A stretch of 64,000 bases of DNA. Origin: Amblyomma americanum (lineage: Eukaryota; Arthropoda; Arachnida; Ixodida; Ixodidae). Made by a program: the position numbers and the translations under genes. The stretch is taken from the NCBI RefSeq assembly GCF_052857255.1, contig NW_027526506.1:1-64000 (forward strand), in the 5' to 3' direction. Under the pieces are notes generated by a model that worked only from the letters and a program-made list of their open reading frames with translations, did no database searches and was not told where the DNA came from. Below, piece after piece: positions 1-11,141 of the stretch; position 1 is the stretch's first letter; every line of letters starts with the position of its first letter.

Positions 1-3000
1 GTTGGATAAACTCGCGCTGGAGAAACTTCGCGTTGGAGAAACTGCGCGTTGGAGAAAGTCCGCGTTGAAGAAAGTCCCCGTTTTAGAAAGTCCCCGTTTT
101 AGAAAGTCCGCGTTGGAGAAACTCCGCGTTGGAGAAAATCCGCGTTGGAGAAAGTCCGCGTTCGAGAAAGTCCGCGTTGGAGAAAGTCTACGCTGGAGAA
201 ACTCCGCGTTGAAGAAAGTCCGCGTTGGAGAAACTCCGCATTTGGATAAACTCCGCGCTGGAGAAACTCCGCGATGGAGAAACTCCGCGCTGGAGAAACC
301 CCGCGTTTGAGAAACTACGAACTGGAGAAACTCCGCGTTTGAGAAACTGCGCGATGGAGAAACTCCGCGCTGGAGAAAATCCGTGTCGGAGAAACTCCGT
401 GTTGGAGAAACTCCGCGCTGGAGAAACCTCGCGTTGGAGAAACTGCGCGTTGGAGAAACTCCGCGCTGGAGAAACTCCGGGCTTGAAAAAACACCGCGCT
501 GGAGAAACTCCGCGATGGAGAAACTTCACGATGGACCAACTCCACGATTGAGATACTCCGCGTTGGTGAAAGTCCGCGCTGGAGAAACTCCTCGCTGGAG
601 AAAGTCCGCGCTGGAGAAACTTCGAGTTGGAGAAACTCCGCACTGGAGAAGCTCCGCGTTTGAGAAACTCCGCACTGGAGAGACTCCGCGTTTGAGATAC
701 TCTTCGTAGGAGAAACACCGCGCTGGAGAATTCCGAGCTGGAGAAACTCCGCGCTGGAGAAACTCCGTGTTGGAGAAACTTCGTGTTGGATAAACTCCGC
801 GCTGGGGAACTTCGCGTTGGAGAAAGTCCGCGTTGAAGAAAGTCCGCGTTGGAGAAGTCCGCGTTGGAGAAACTCCGCGTTGGATAAACTCCGCGCTGGA
901 GAAACTCCGCGATGGAGAAACTCCGCGCTGGAAAAACTCCGCGTTTGAGAAACTCCGAACTGGAGAAACTGCGCGTTTGAGAAACTCCGCGATGGAGAAA
1001 CTCCGCGCTTTAGAAACTCCGAGCTGGAGAAACGGCGCGTTCGAGAATGTCCGCGTTGGAGAAAGTCTACGCTGGAGAAACTCCGCGTTGAAGAAAGTCC
1101 GCGTTGGAGAAACTCCGCATTTGGATAAACTCCGAGCTGGAGAAACTCCGCGGTGGAGAAACTCCGCACTGGAGAAACCCCGCGTTTTAGAAACTACGAA
1201 CTGGAGAAACTCCGCGTTTGAGAAACTGCGCGATGGAGAAACTCCGCGCTGGAGAAAATCCGTGTCGGAGAAACTCCGTGTTGGAGAAACTCCGCGTTTG
1301 AGAAACTCCACACTGGAGAGACTCCGCGTTTGAGATACTCTTCGTAGGAGAAACACCGCGCTGGAGAATTCCGAGCTGGAGAAACTCCGCGCTGGAGAAA
1401 CTCCGTGTTGGAGAAACTTCGTGTTGGATAAACTCCGCGCTGGGGAACTTTGCGTTGGAGAACGTCCGCGTTGGAGAAAGTCCGCGTTGGAGAAACTCCG
1501 CGCAGGAGAAACTCCCCGTTCGAGAAACTCCGAACTGGAGAAACTCCGCGTTTGAGAAACTCCGCGATGGCGAAACTCCGTGTTGGAGAAACTCCGCGCT
1601 GGAGAAACTTCGCGTTGGAGAAACTGCGCGTTGGAGAAACTCCGCGCTTGAAAAACACCGCACTGGAGAAACTGCGTTGGAGAAAGTCCGCGTTGGAGAA
1701 AGTCTGCGTGGGAGAAAGTCCGCTTTGGAGAAAGTCTGCGTTGAAGAAACTCCGCGTTGAAGAAAGTCCGCGTTGGAGAAAGTCCGCGTTGTAGAAACTC
1801 CGCGTTGGATAAACTCCGCGGTGGAGAAACTCCGCGCTGGAGAACCTCCGCGATGGTGAAACTCTGCGATGGACAAACTCAACAATGGAGAAACTCCGCG
1901 TTGGTGAAAGTCTTCGTTGGAGAAAAGTCCGCGTTTGGAGAAAAGTCCGCGCTGGAGAAACTCCGCGCTGGAGAAACTCCGCGCTGGAGAAACTCCGTGT
2001 TGGAGAAACTCCGTGTTGGATAAACCCCGGCTGGAGAAACTTCGCGTTGGAGAAAGTCGGCGATAGAGAAACTGCGCGTTGGAGAAACTCCGCGCTTGAA
2101 AAACACCGCACTGGAGAAACTCCGCGTTGGAGAAAGTCCGCGTTGGAGAAAGTCCGCTTTGGAGAAAGTCTGCGTTGAAGAAACTCCGCGTTGAAGAAAG
2201 TCCGCGTTGGAGAAAGTCCGCGTTTTAGAAACTCCGCGCTGGATAAACTCCGCGGTGGAGAATCTCCGCGCTGGAGAACCTCCGCGATGGAGAAACTCCG
2301 CGATGGACAAACTCAACAATGGAGAAACTCCGCGTTGGTGAAAGTCCTCGTTGGAGAAAAGTCCGTGTTTGGAGAAAAGTCCGCACTGGATAAACTCCGC
2401 GTTTGAGAAACTCCGCACTAGAGAAACTCAGCGTTGAAGAAAGTCCGCGTTAGAGAAAGTCCGCGTTGGAGAAACTCCGCGTTGGATAAACTCCGTGTTG
2501 GAGAAACTCCGCGTTTGAGAAACTCAGCGTTGAAGAAAGTCCGCGTTAGAGAAAGTCCGCGTTGGAGAAACTCCGCGTTGGATAAACTCCGCGCTGGAGA
2601 AACTCCGAGCTGGAGAAACTGCGCGTTGGAGAAAGTCCGCGTTGAAGAAAGTCCCCGTTTTAGAAAGTCCCCGTTTTAGAAAGTCCGCGTTGGAGAAACT
2701 CCGCGTTGGAGAAAGTCCGCGTTGGAGAAAGTCCGCGTTCGAGAAAGTCCGCGTTGGAGAAAGTCTGCGCTGGAGAAACTCCGCGTTGAAGAAAGTCCGC
2801 GTTGGAGAAAGTCCGCGTTGGAGAAACTCCGCGTTGGATGAACTCCGCGCTGGAGAAACTCCGCGATGGAGAAACTCCGCGCGGGTGAAACCCCGCGTTT
2901 GAGAAACTACGAACTGGAGAAACTCCGCGTTTGAGAAACTCCGCGATGGAGAAACTCCGCGCTGGAGATACTCCGTGTCGGAGAAACTTCGTGTTGGAGA

Positions 3001-3714
3001 AACTCCGCGCTGGAGAAACTTCGCGTTGGAGAAACTGCGCGTTGGAGAAACTCAGTGTCGGAGAAACTCCGCGTTGGATAAACTCTGCGCGGGAGAAACT
3101 CCGCGATGGAGAAACTTCGCGATGGACAAACTCCACGATTGAGATACTCCGCGTTGGTGAAAGTCCGCGTTGGAAAAAAGTCCGCGTTGGAGAAAAGTCC
3201 GCGCTGGAGAAACTCCACGCTGGAGAAACTCCGCGCTGGAGAAACTCCGAGTTGGAGAAACTCCGCACTGGAGAAGCTCCGCGTTTGAGAAACTCCGCAC
3301 TGGAAAGACTCCGCGTTTGAGATACTCTTCGTAGGAGAAACACCGCGCTGGAGAATTCCGAGCTGGAGAAACTCCGCGCTGGAGAAACTCCGTGTTGGAG
3401 AAACTCCGTGTTGGATACACTCTGCGCTGGGGAAATTCGCGTTGGAGAAAGTCCGCGTTGGAGAAAGTCCGCGTTGGAGAAACTCCGCGCAGGAGAAACT
3501 CAACGTTTTAGAAACTCCGAACTGGAGAAACTCCGCGTTTGAAAAACACCGCGCTGGAGAAACTCCGCGATGGAGAAACTTCGCGATGGACCAACTCCAC
3601 GATTGAGATACTCCGCGTTGGTGAAAGTCCGCGTTGGAGAAAAGTCCGCGTTGGAGAAAAGTCCGCGTTGGAGAAACTCCGCGTTGGATAAACTCCGCGC
3701 TGGAGAAACTCCGC
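1..3714 (+). repeat. Higher-order unit, copy 1 of the 4.4-4.6-kb tandem
   Basis: This stretch matches 4391-8331 monomer for monomer. The offset is 4390 bp near position 225, 4631 bp near 1455 and 4617 bp from about 1757 to 3714. The first step reflects a loss of about 240 bp (15 monomers) near 1290-1300 in this copy; the second is a small length change near 1670-1690. Beyond 3714 the two copies part. The 5' edge is unknown because the window starts inside the unit. EcoRI marker monomers lie at 728, 1366 and 3353; the partners at 5117, 5997 and 7970 confirm the alignment. Confidence 0.85.
1915..1965 (+). repeat. 17-bp monomer pair, length-variant mark
   Basis: Two adjacent monomers carry an extra A in GAGAAAAGTCC, and between them GCGTTTGGAG carries an extra T. 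The result is 17-bp repeats instead of 16. The same pair recurs in most higher-order units, for example near 2355, 6537, 6973, 10142, 17098, 18709, 26650, 37423 and 49449. Such conserved length variants explain why unit lengths such as 706, 1122 and 867 bp are not multiples of 16. They also shift the reading frame without closing it. Confidence 0.8.
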
Positions 3715-4390
3715 GTTGGAGAAACTCCGCGTTGAAGAAAGTCCGCGTTGGAGAAAGTCCGCGTTTTAGAAACTCCGCGCTGGATAAACTCCGCGGTGGA
3801 GAATCTCCGCGCTGGAGAACCTCCGCGATGGAGGAACTCCGCGATGGACAAACTCAGCAATGGAGAAACTCCGCGTTGGTGAAAGTCCTCGTTGGAGAAA
3901 AGTCCGTGTTTGGATAAAAGTCCGCACTGGAGAAACTCCGCGTTTGAGAAACTCCGCACTAGAGAAACTCCGCGTTTGAGAAACTCCGCGATGGAGAAAC
4001 TCCGCGCTGGAGAAACTCCGCGCTGGAGAAACTCCGCGCTGGGGAAACTCCGCGCTGGAGAAACTCCGTGTTGGAGAAACTCCGCGTTTGAGAAACTCAG
4101 CGTTGAAGAAAGTCCGCGTTAGAGAAAGTCCGCGTTGGAGAAACTCCGCGTTGGATAAATTCCGTGTTCGAGAAACTCCGCGTTTGAGAAACTCAGCGTT
4201 GAAGAAAGTCCGCGTTAGAGAAAGTCCGCGTTGGAGAAACTCCGCGTTGGATAAACTCCGCGCTGGAGAAACTCCGCGCTGGAGAAACTCCGTGATGGAG
4301 AAACTCCGCGATGGACAAACTCCACGATGGAGAAACTCCGCGTTGGATAAACTCCGCGCTGGAGGAACTCCGTGTTGGAGAAACTCCGTG

Positions 4391-7300
4391 TTGGATAAAC
4401 TCCGCGCTGGAGAAACTTCGCGTTGGAGAAACTGCGCGTTGGAGAAAGTCCGCGTTGAAGAAAGTCCCCGTTTTAGAAAGTCCCCGTTTTAGAAAGTCCG
4501 CGTTGGAGAAACTCCGCGTTGGAGAAAATCCGCGTTGGAGAAAGTCCGCGTTCGAGAAAGTCCGCGTTGGAGAAAGTCTACGCTGGAGAAACTCCGCGTT
4601 GAAGAAAGTCCGCGTTGGAGAAACTCCGCATTTGGATAAACTCCGCGCTGGAGAAACTCCGCGATGGAGAAACTCCGCGCTGGAGAAACCCCGCGTTTGA
4701 GAAACTACGAACTGGAGAAACTCCGCGTTTGAGAAACTGCGCGATGGAGAAACTCCGCGCTGGAGAAAATCCGTGTCGGAGAAACTCCGTGTTGGAGAAA
4801 CTCCGCGCTGGAGAAACCTCGCGTTGGAGAAACTGCGCGTTGGAGAAACTCCGCGCTGGAGAAACTCCGGGCTTGAAAAACACCGCGCTGGAGAAACTCC
4901 GCGATGGAGAAACTTCACGATGGACCAACTCCACGATTGAGATACTCCGCGTTGGTGAAAGTCCGCGCTGGAGAAACTCCTCGCTGGAGAAAGTCCGCGC
5001 TGGAGAAACTTCGAGTTGGAGAAACTCCGCACTGGAGAAGCTCCGCGTTTGAGAAACTCCGCACTGGAGAGACTCCGCGTTTGAGATACTCTTCGTAGGA
5101 GAAACACCGCGCTGGAGAATTCCGAGCTGGAGAAACTCCGCGCTGGAGAAACTCCGTGTTGGAGAAACTTCGTGTTGGATAAACTCCGCGCTGGGGAACT
5201 TCGCGTTGGAGAAAGTCCGCGTTGAAGAAAGTCCGCGTTGGAGAAAGTCCGCGTTGGAGAAACTCCGCGTTGGATAAACTCCGCGCTGGAGAAACTCCGC
5301 GATGGAGAAACTCCGCGCTGGAAAAACTCCGCGTTTGAGAAACTCCGAACTGGAGAAACTGCGCGTTTGAGAAACTCCGCGATGGAGAAACTCCGCGCTT
5401 TAGAAACTCCGAGCTGGAGAAACGGCGCGTTCGAGAATGTCCGCGTTGGAGAAAGTCTACGCTGGAGAAACTCCGCGTTGAAGAAAGTCCGCGTTGGAGA
5501 AACTCCGCATTTGGATAAACTCCGAGCTGGAGAAACTCCGCGGTGGAGAAACTCCGCACTGGAGAAACCCCGCGTTTTAGAAACTACGAACTGGAGAAAC
5601 TCCGCGTTTGAGAAACTGCGCGATGGAGAAACTCCGCGCTGGAGAAAATCCGTGTCGGAGAAACTCCGTGTTGGAGAAACTCCGCGCTGGAGAAACTTCG
5701 CGTTGGATAAACTGCGCGTTGGAGAAACTCCGCGCTGGAGAAACTCCGGGCTTGAAAAACACCGCGCTGGAGAAACTCCGCGATGGAGAAACTTCGCGAT
5801 GGACCAACTCCACGATTGAGATACTGCGCGTTGGTGAAAGTCCGCGTTGGAGAAAAGTCCGCGCTGGAGAAACTCCACGCTGGAGAAACTCCGCGCTGGA
5901 GAAACTCCGCACTGGAGAAGCTCCGCGTTTGAGAAACTCCACACTGGAGAGACTCCGCGTTTGAGATACTCTTCGTAGGAGAAACACCGCGCTGGAGAAT
6001 TCCGAGCTGGAGAAACTCCGCGCTGGAGAAACTCCGTGTTGGAGAAACTTCGTGTTGGATAAACTCCGCGCTGGGGAACTTTGCGTTGGAGAACGTCCGC
6101 GTTGGAGAAAGTCCGCGTTGGAGAAACTCCGCGCAGGAGAAACTCCCCGTTCGAGAAACTCCGAACTGGAGAAACTCCGCGTTTGAGAAACTCCGCGATG
6201 GCGAAACTCCGTGTTGGAGAAACTCCGCGCTGGAGAAACTTCGCGTTGGAGAAACTGCGCGTTGGAGAAACTCCGCGCTTGAAAAACACCGCACTGGAGA
6301 AACTCTGCGTTGGAGAAAGTCTGCGTTGGAGAAAGTCCGCTTTGGAGAAAGTCTGCGTTGAAGAAACTCCGCGTTGAAGAAAGTCCGCGTTGGAGAAAGT
6401 CCGCGTTGTAGAAACTCCGCGTTGGATAAACTCCGCGGTGGAGAAACTCCGCGCTGGAGAACCTCCGCGATGGTGAAACTCTGCGATGGACAAACTCAAC
6501 AATGGAGAAACTCCGCGTTGGTGAAAGTCTTCGTTGGAGAAAAGTCCGCGTTTGGAGAAAAGTCCGCGCTGGAGAAACTCCGCGCTGGAGAAACTCCGCG
6601 CTGGAGAAACTCCGTGTTGGAGAAACTCCGTGTTGGATAAACCCCGGCTGGAGAAACTTCGCGTTGGAGAAAGTCGGCGATAGAGAAACTGCGCGTTGGA
6701 GAAACTCCGCGCTTGAAAAACACCGCACTGGAGAAACTCCGCGTTGGAGAAAGTCCGCGTTGGAGAAAGTCCGCTTTGGAGAAAGTCTGCGTTGAAGAAA
6801 CTCCGCGTTGAAGAAAGTCCGCGTTGGAGAAAGTCCGCGTTTTAGAAACTCCGCGCTGGATAAACTCCGCGGTGGAGAATCTCCGCGCTGGAGAACCTCC
6901 GCGATGGAGAAACTCCGCGATGGACAAACTCAACAATGGAGAAACTCCGCGTTGGTGAAAGTCCTCGTTGGAGAAAAGTCCGTGTTTGGAGAAAAGTCCG
7001 CACTGGATAAACTCCGCGTTTGAGAAACTCCGCACTAGAGAAACTCAGCGTTGAAGAAAGTCCGCGTTAGAGAAAGTCCGCGTTGGAGAAACTCCGCGTT
7101 GGATAAACTCCGTGTTGGAGAAACTCCGCGTTTGAGAAACTCAGCGTTGAAGAAAGTCCGCGTTAGAGAAAGTCCGCGTTGGAGAAACTCCGCGTTGGAT
7201 AAACTCCGCGCTGGAGAAACTCCGAGCTGGAGAAACTGCGCGTTGGAGAAAGTCCGCGTTGAAGAAAGTCCCCGTTTTAGAAAGTCCCCGTTTTAGAAAG

Positions 7301-8331
7301 TCCGCGTTGGAGAAACTCCGCGTTGGAGAAAGTCCGCGTTGGAGAAAGTCCGCGTTCGAGAAAGTCCGCGTTGGAGAAAGTCTGCGCTGGAGAAACTCCG
7401 CGTTGAAGAAAGTCCGCGTTGGAGAAAGTCCGCGTTGGAGAAACTCCGCGTTGGATGAACTCCGCGCTGGAGAAACTCCGCGATGGAGAAACTCCGCGCT
7501 GGTGAAACCCCGCGTTTGAGAAACTACGAACTGGAGAAACTCCGCGTTTGAGAAACTCCGCGATGGAGAAACTCCGCGCTGGAGATACTCCGTGTCGGAG
7601 AAACTTCGTGTTGGAGAAACTCCGCGCTGGAGAAACTTCGCGTTGGAGAAACTGCGCGTTGGAGAAACTCAGTGTCGGAGAAACTCCGCGTTGGATAAAC
7701 TCTGCGCGGGAGAAACTCCGCGATGGAGAAACTTCGCGATGGACAAACTCCACGATTGAGATACTCCGCGTTGGTGAAAGTCCGCGTTGGAAAAAAGTCC
7801 GCGTTGGAGAAAAGTCCGCGCTGGAGAAACTCCACGCTGGAGAAACTCCGCGCTGGAGAAACTCCGAGTTGGAGAAACTCCGCACTGGAGAAGCTCCGCG
7901 TTTGAGAAACTCCGCACTGGAAAGACTCCGCGTTTGAGATACTCTTCGTAGGAGAAACACCGCGCTGGAGAATTCCGAGCTGGAGAAACTCCGCGCTGGA
8001 GAAACTCCGTGTTGGAGAAACTCCGTGTTGGATAAACTCTGCGCTGGGGAAATTCGCGTTGGAGAAAGTCCGCGTTGGAGAAAGTCCGCGTTGGAGAAAC
8101 TCCGCGCAGGAGAAACTCAACGTTTTAGAAACTCCGAACTGGAGAAACTCCGCGTTTGAAAAACACCGCGCTGGAGAAACTCCGCGATGGAGAAACTTCG
8201 CGATGGACCAACTCCACGATTGAGATACTCCGCGTTGGTGAAAGTCCGCGTTGGAGAAAAGTCCGCGTTGGAGAAAAGTCCGCGTTGGAGAAACTCCGCG
8301 TTGGATAAACTCCGCGCTGGAGAAACTCCGC
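4391..8331 (+). repeat. Higher-order unit, copy 2 of the 4.4-4.6-kb tandem
   Basis: This is the second tandem copy of the unit at 1-3714, and it retains the roughly 240 bp missing near position 1290 in the first copy. Its EcoRI markers at 5117, 5997 and 7970 (spacings 880 and 1973) match those of the unit at 35979, 36859 and 38851 (880 and 1992). The segment therefore also belongs to a family that recurs 31 kb downstream. The 3714-4390 stretch between the two copies contains the other marker variants (CTGGATAAACTCCGCGGTGG and TCAGCAATGG) and is itself repeated at about 34560-35235. Confidence 0.85.
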
Positions 8332-11141
8332 GATGGAGAAACTCCGCGCTGGAAAAACTCCGCGTTTGAGAAACTCCGAACTGGAGAAACTGCGCGTTTG
8401 AGAAACTCCGCGATGGAGAAACTCCGAGCTGGAGAAACTGCGCGTTGGAGAAAGTCCGCGTTGAAGAAAGTCCCCGTTTTAGAAAGTCCCCGTTTTAGAA
8501 AGTCCGCGTTGGAGAAACTCCGCGTTGGAGAAAGTCCGCGTTCGAGAAAGTCCGCGTTGGAGAAAGTCTGCGCTGCAGAAACTCCGCGTTGAAGAAAGTC
8601 CGCGTTGGAGAAAGTCCGCGTTGGAGAAACTCCGCGTTGGATGAACTCCGCGCTGGAGAAACTCCGCGTTTGAGAAACTCCGCGATGGAGAAACTCCGCG
8701 CTGGAGATACTCCGTGTCGGAGAAACTTCGTGTTGGAGAAACTCCGCGCTGGAGAAACTTCGCGTTGGAGAAACTGCGCGTTGGAGAAACTCTGCGTCGG
8801 AGAAACTCCGCGTTGGATAAACTCTGCGCGGGAGAAACTCCGCGATGGAGAAACTTCGCGATGGACAAACTCCACGATTGAGATACTCCGCGTTGGTGAA
8901 AGTCCGCGTTGGAAAAAACTCCGCGTTGGAGAAAAGTCCGCGCTGGAGAAACTCCACGCTGGAGAAACTCCGCGCTGGAGAAACTCCGAGTTGGAGAAAC
9001 TCCGCACTGGAGAAGCTCCGCGTTTGAGAAACTCCGCACTGGAGAGACTCCGCGTTTGAGATACTCTTCGTAGGAGAAACACCGCGCTGGAGAATTCCGA
9101 GCTGGAGAAACTCCGCGCTGGGGAAACTCCGTGTTGGAGAAACTCCGTGTTGGATAAACTCTGCGCTGGGGAAATTCGCGTTGGAGAAAGTCCGCGTTGG
9201 AGAAAGTCCGCGTTGGAGAAACTTCGCGCAGGAGAAACTCCCCGTTTTAGAAACTCCGAACTGGAGAAACTCCGCGTTTGAAAAACACCGCGCTGGAGAA
9301 ACTTCGCGATGGACCAACTCCACGATTGAGATACTCCGCGTTGGTGAAAGTCCGCGTTGGAGAAAAGTCCGCGTTGGAGAAAAGTCCGCGCTGGAGAAAC
9401 TCCACGCTGGAGAAACTCCGCGCTGGAGATACTCCGAGTTGGAGAAACTCCGCACTGCAAAAGCTCCGCGTTTGAGAAACTCCGCACAGGAGAGACTCCG
9501 CGTTTGAGATACTCTTCGTAGGAGAAACACCGCGCTGGAGAATTCCGAGCTGGAGAAATTCCGCGCTGGAGAAACTCCGTGTTGGAGAAACTCAGTGTTG
9601 GAGAAAGTCCGCGTTCGTGAAAGTCCGCGTTGGAGAAAGTCTGCGCTGGAGAAACTCCGCGTTGAAGAAAGTCCGCGTTGGAGAAACTCCGCGTTGGAGA
9701 AAATCCGCGTTGAAGAAAGTCCGCTTTCGAGAAAGTCCGCGTTGGAGAAAGTCTGCGCTGGAGAAACTCCGCGCTGGAGAAACTCCGTGTTGGAGAAACT
9801 CCGTGTTGGATAAACCCCGGCTGGAGAAACTTCGCGTTGGAGAAAGTCGGCGATAGAGAAACTGCGCGTTGGAGAAACTCCGCGCTTGAAAAACACCGCA
9901 CTGGAGAAACTCCGCGTTGGAGAAAGTCCGCGTTGGAGAAAGTCCGCTTTGGAGAAAGTCTGCGTTGAAGAAACTCCGCGTTGAAGAAAGTCCGCGTTGG
10001 AGAAAGTCCGCGTTTTAGAAACTCCGCGCTGGATAAACTCCGCGGTGGAGAATCTCCGCGCTGGAGAACCTCCACGATGGAGAAACTCCACGATGGACAA
10101 ACTCAACAATGGAGAAACTCCGCGTTGGTGAAAGTCCTCGTTGGAGAAAAGTCCGTGTTTGGAGAAAAGTCCGCACTGGATAAACTCCGCGTTTGAGAAA
10201 CTCCGCACTAGAGAAACTCAGCGTTGAAGAAAGTCCGCGTTAGAGAAAGTCCGCGTTGGAGAAACTCCGCGTTGGATAAACTCCGTGTTGGAGAAACTCC
10301 GCGTTTGAGAAACTCAGCGTTGAAGAAAGTCCGCGTTAGAGAAAGTCCGCGTTGGAGAAACTCCGCGTTGGATAAACTCCGCGCTGGAGAAACTCCGAGC
10401 TGGAGAAACTGCGCGTTGGAGAAAGTCCGCGTTGAAGAAAGTCCCCGTTTTAGAAAGTCCCCGTTTTAGAAAGTCCGCGTTGGAGAAACTCCGCGTTGGA
10501 GAAAGTCCGCGTTGGAGAAAGTCCGCGTTCGAGAAAGTCCGCGTTAAAGAAAGTCTGCGCTGGAGAAACTCCGCGTTGAAGAAAGTCCGCGTTGGAGAAA
10601 GTCCGCGTTGGAGAAACTCCGCGTTGGATGAACTCCGCGCTGGAGAAACTCCGCGATGGAGAAACTCCGCGCTGGTGAAACCCCGCGTTTGAGAAACTAC
10701 GAACTGGAGAAACTCCGCGTTTGAGAAACTCCGCGATGGAGAAACTCCGCGCTGGAGATACTCCGTGTCGGAGAAACTTCGTGTTGGAGAAACTCCGCGC
10801 TGGAGAAACTTCGCGTTGGAGAAACTGCGCGTTGGAGAAACTCAGTGTCGGAGAAACTCCGCGTTGGATAAACTCTGCGCGGGAGAAACTCCGCGATGGA
10901 GAAACTTCGCGATGGACAAACTCCACGATTGAGATACTCCGCGTTGGTGAAAGTCCGCGTTGGAAAAAAAGTCCGCGTTGGAGAAGTCCGCGCTGGAGAA
11001 ACTCCACGCTGGAGAAACTCCGCGCTGGAGAAACTCCGAGTTGGAGAAACTCCGCACTGGAGAAGCTCCGCGTTTGAGAAACTCCGCACTGGAAAGACTC
11101 CGCGTTTGAGATACTCTTCGTAGGAGAAACACCGCGCTGGA
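7970..11141 (+). repeat. Higher-order unit B1, 3172 bp
   Basis: This unit is defined from one EcoRI marker to the equivalent marker in the next unit. Internal marker spacings are 1122, 448 and 1602 bp. Landmarks here (the CCCC doublet near 8470, a TTCGTGAAAG monomer near 9614, and CCACGATGG near 10071) recur 3172 bp downstream in B2. The first part (to about 8905) is also shared with the 4-kb family at 38851-39800, so the units are related mosaics. A private change to CTGCAGAAAC near 8574 (a PstI site) distinguishes this copy from B2. Confidence 0.85.

Noticed and set aside
728..733. Heat-shock element or STAT-like site in GAGAATTCCGAG
   Set aside because: GAA and TTC abut without the two-base gap of a heat-shock element, and no third unit follows in spacing. 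It is a monomer point variant.
1905..1935. CENP-B box in CTTCGTTGGAGAAAAG
   Set aside because: The left half fits the core (nTTCGnnnnA), but the required CGGG in the right half is absent here and in the related copies (6525, 18690, 37407). A centromeric role is not supported by this motif.
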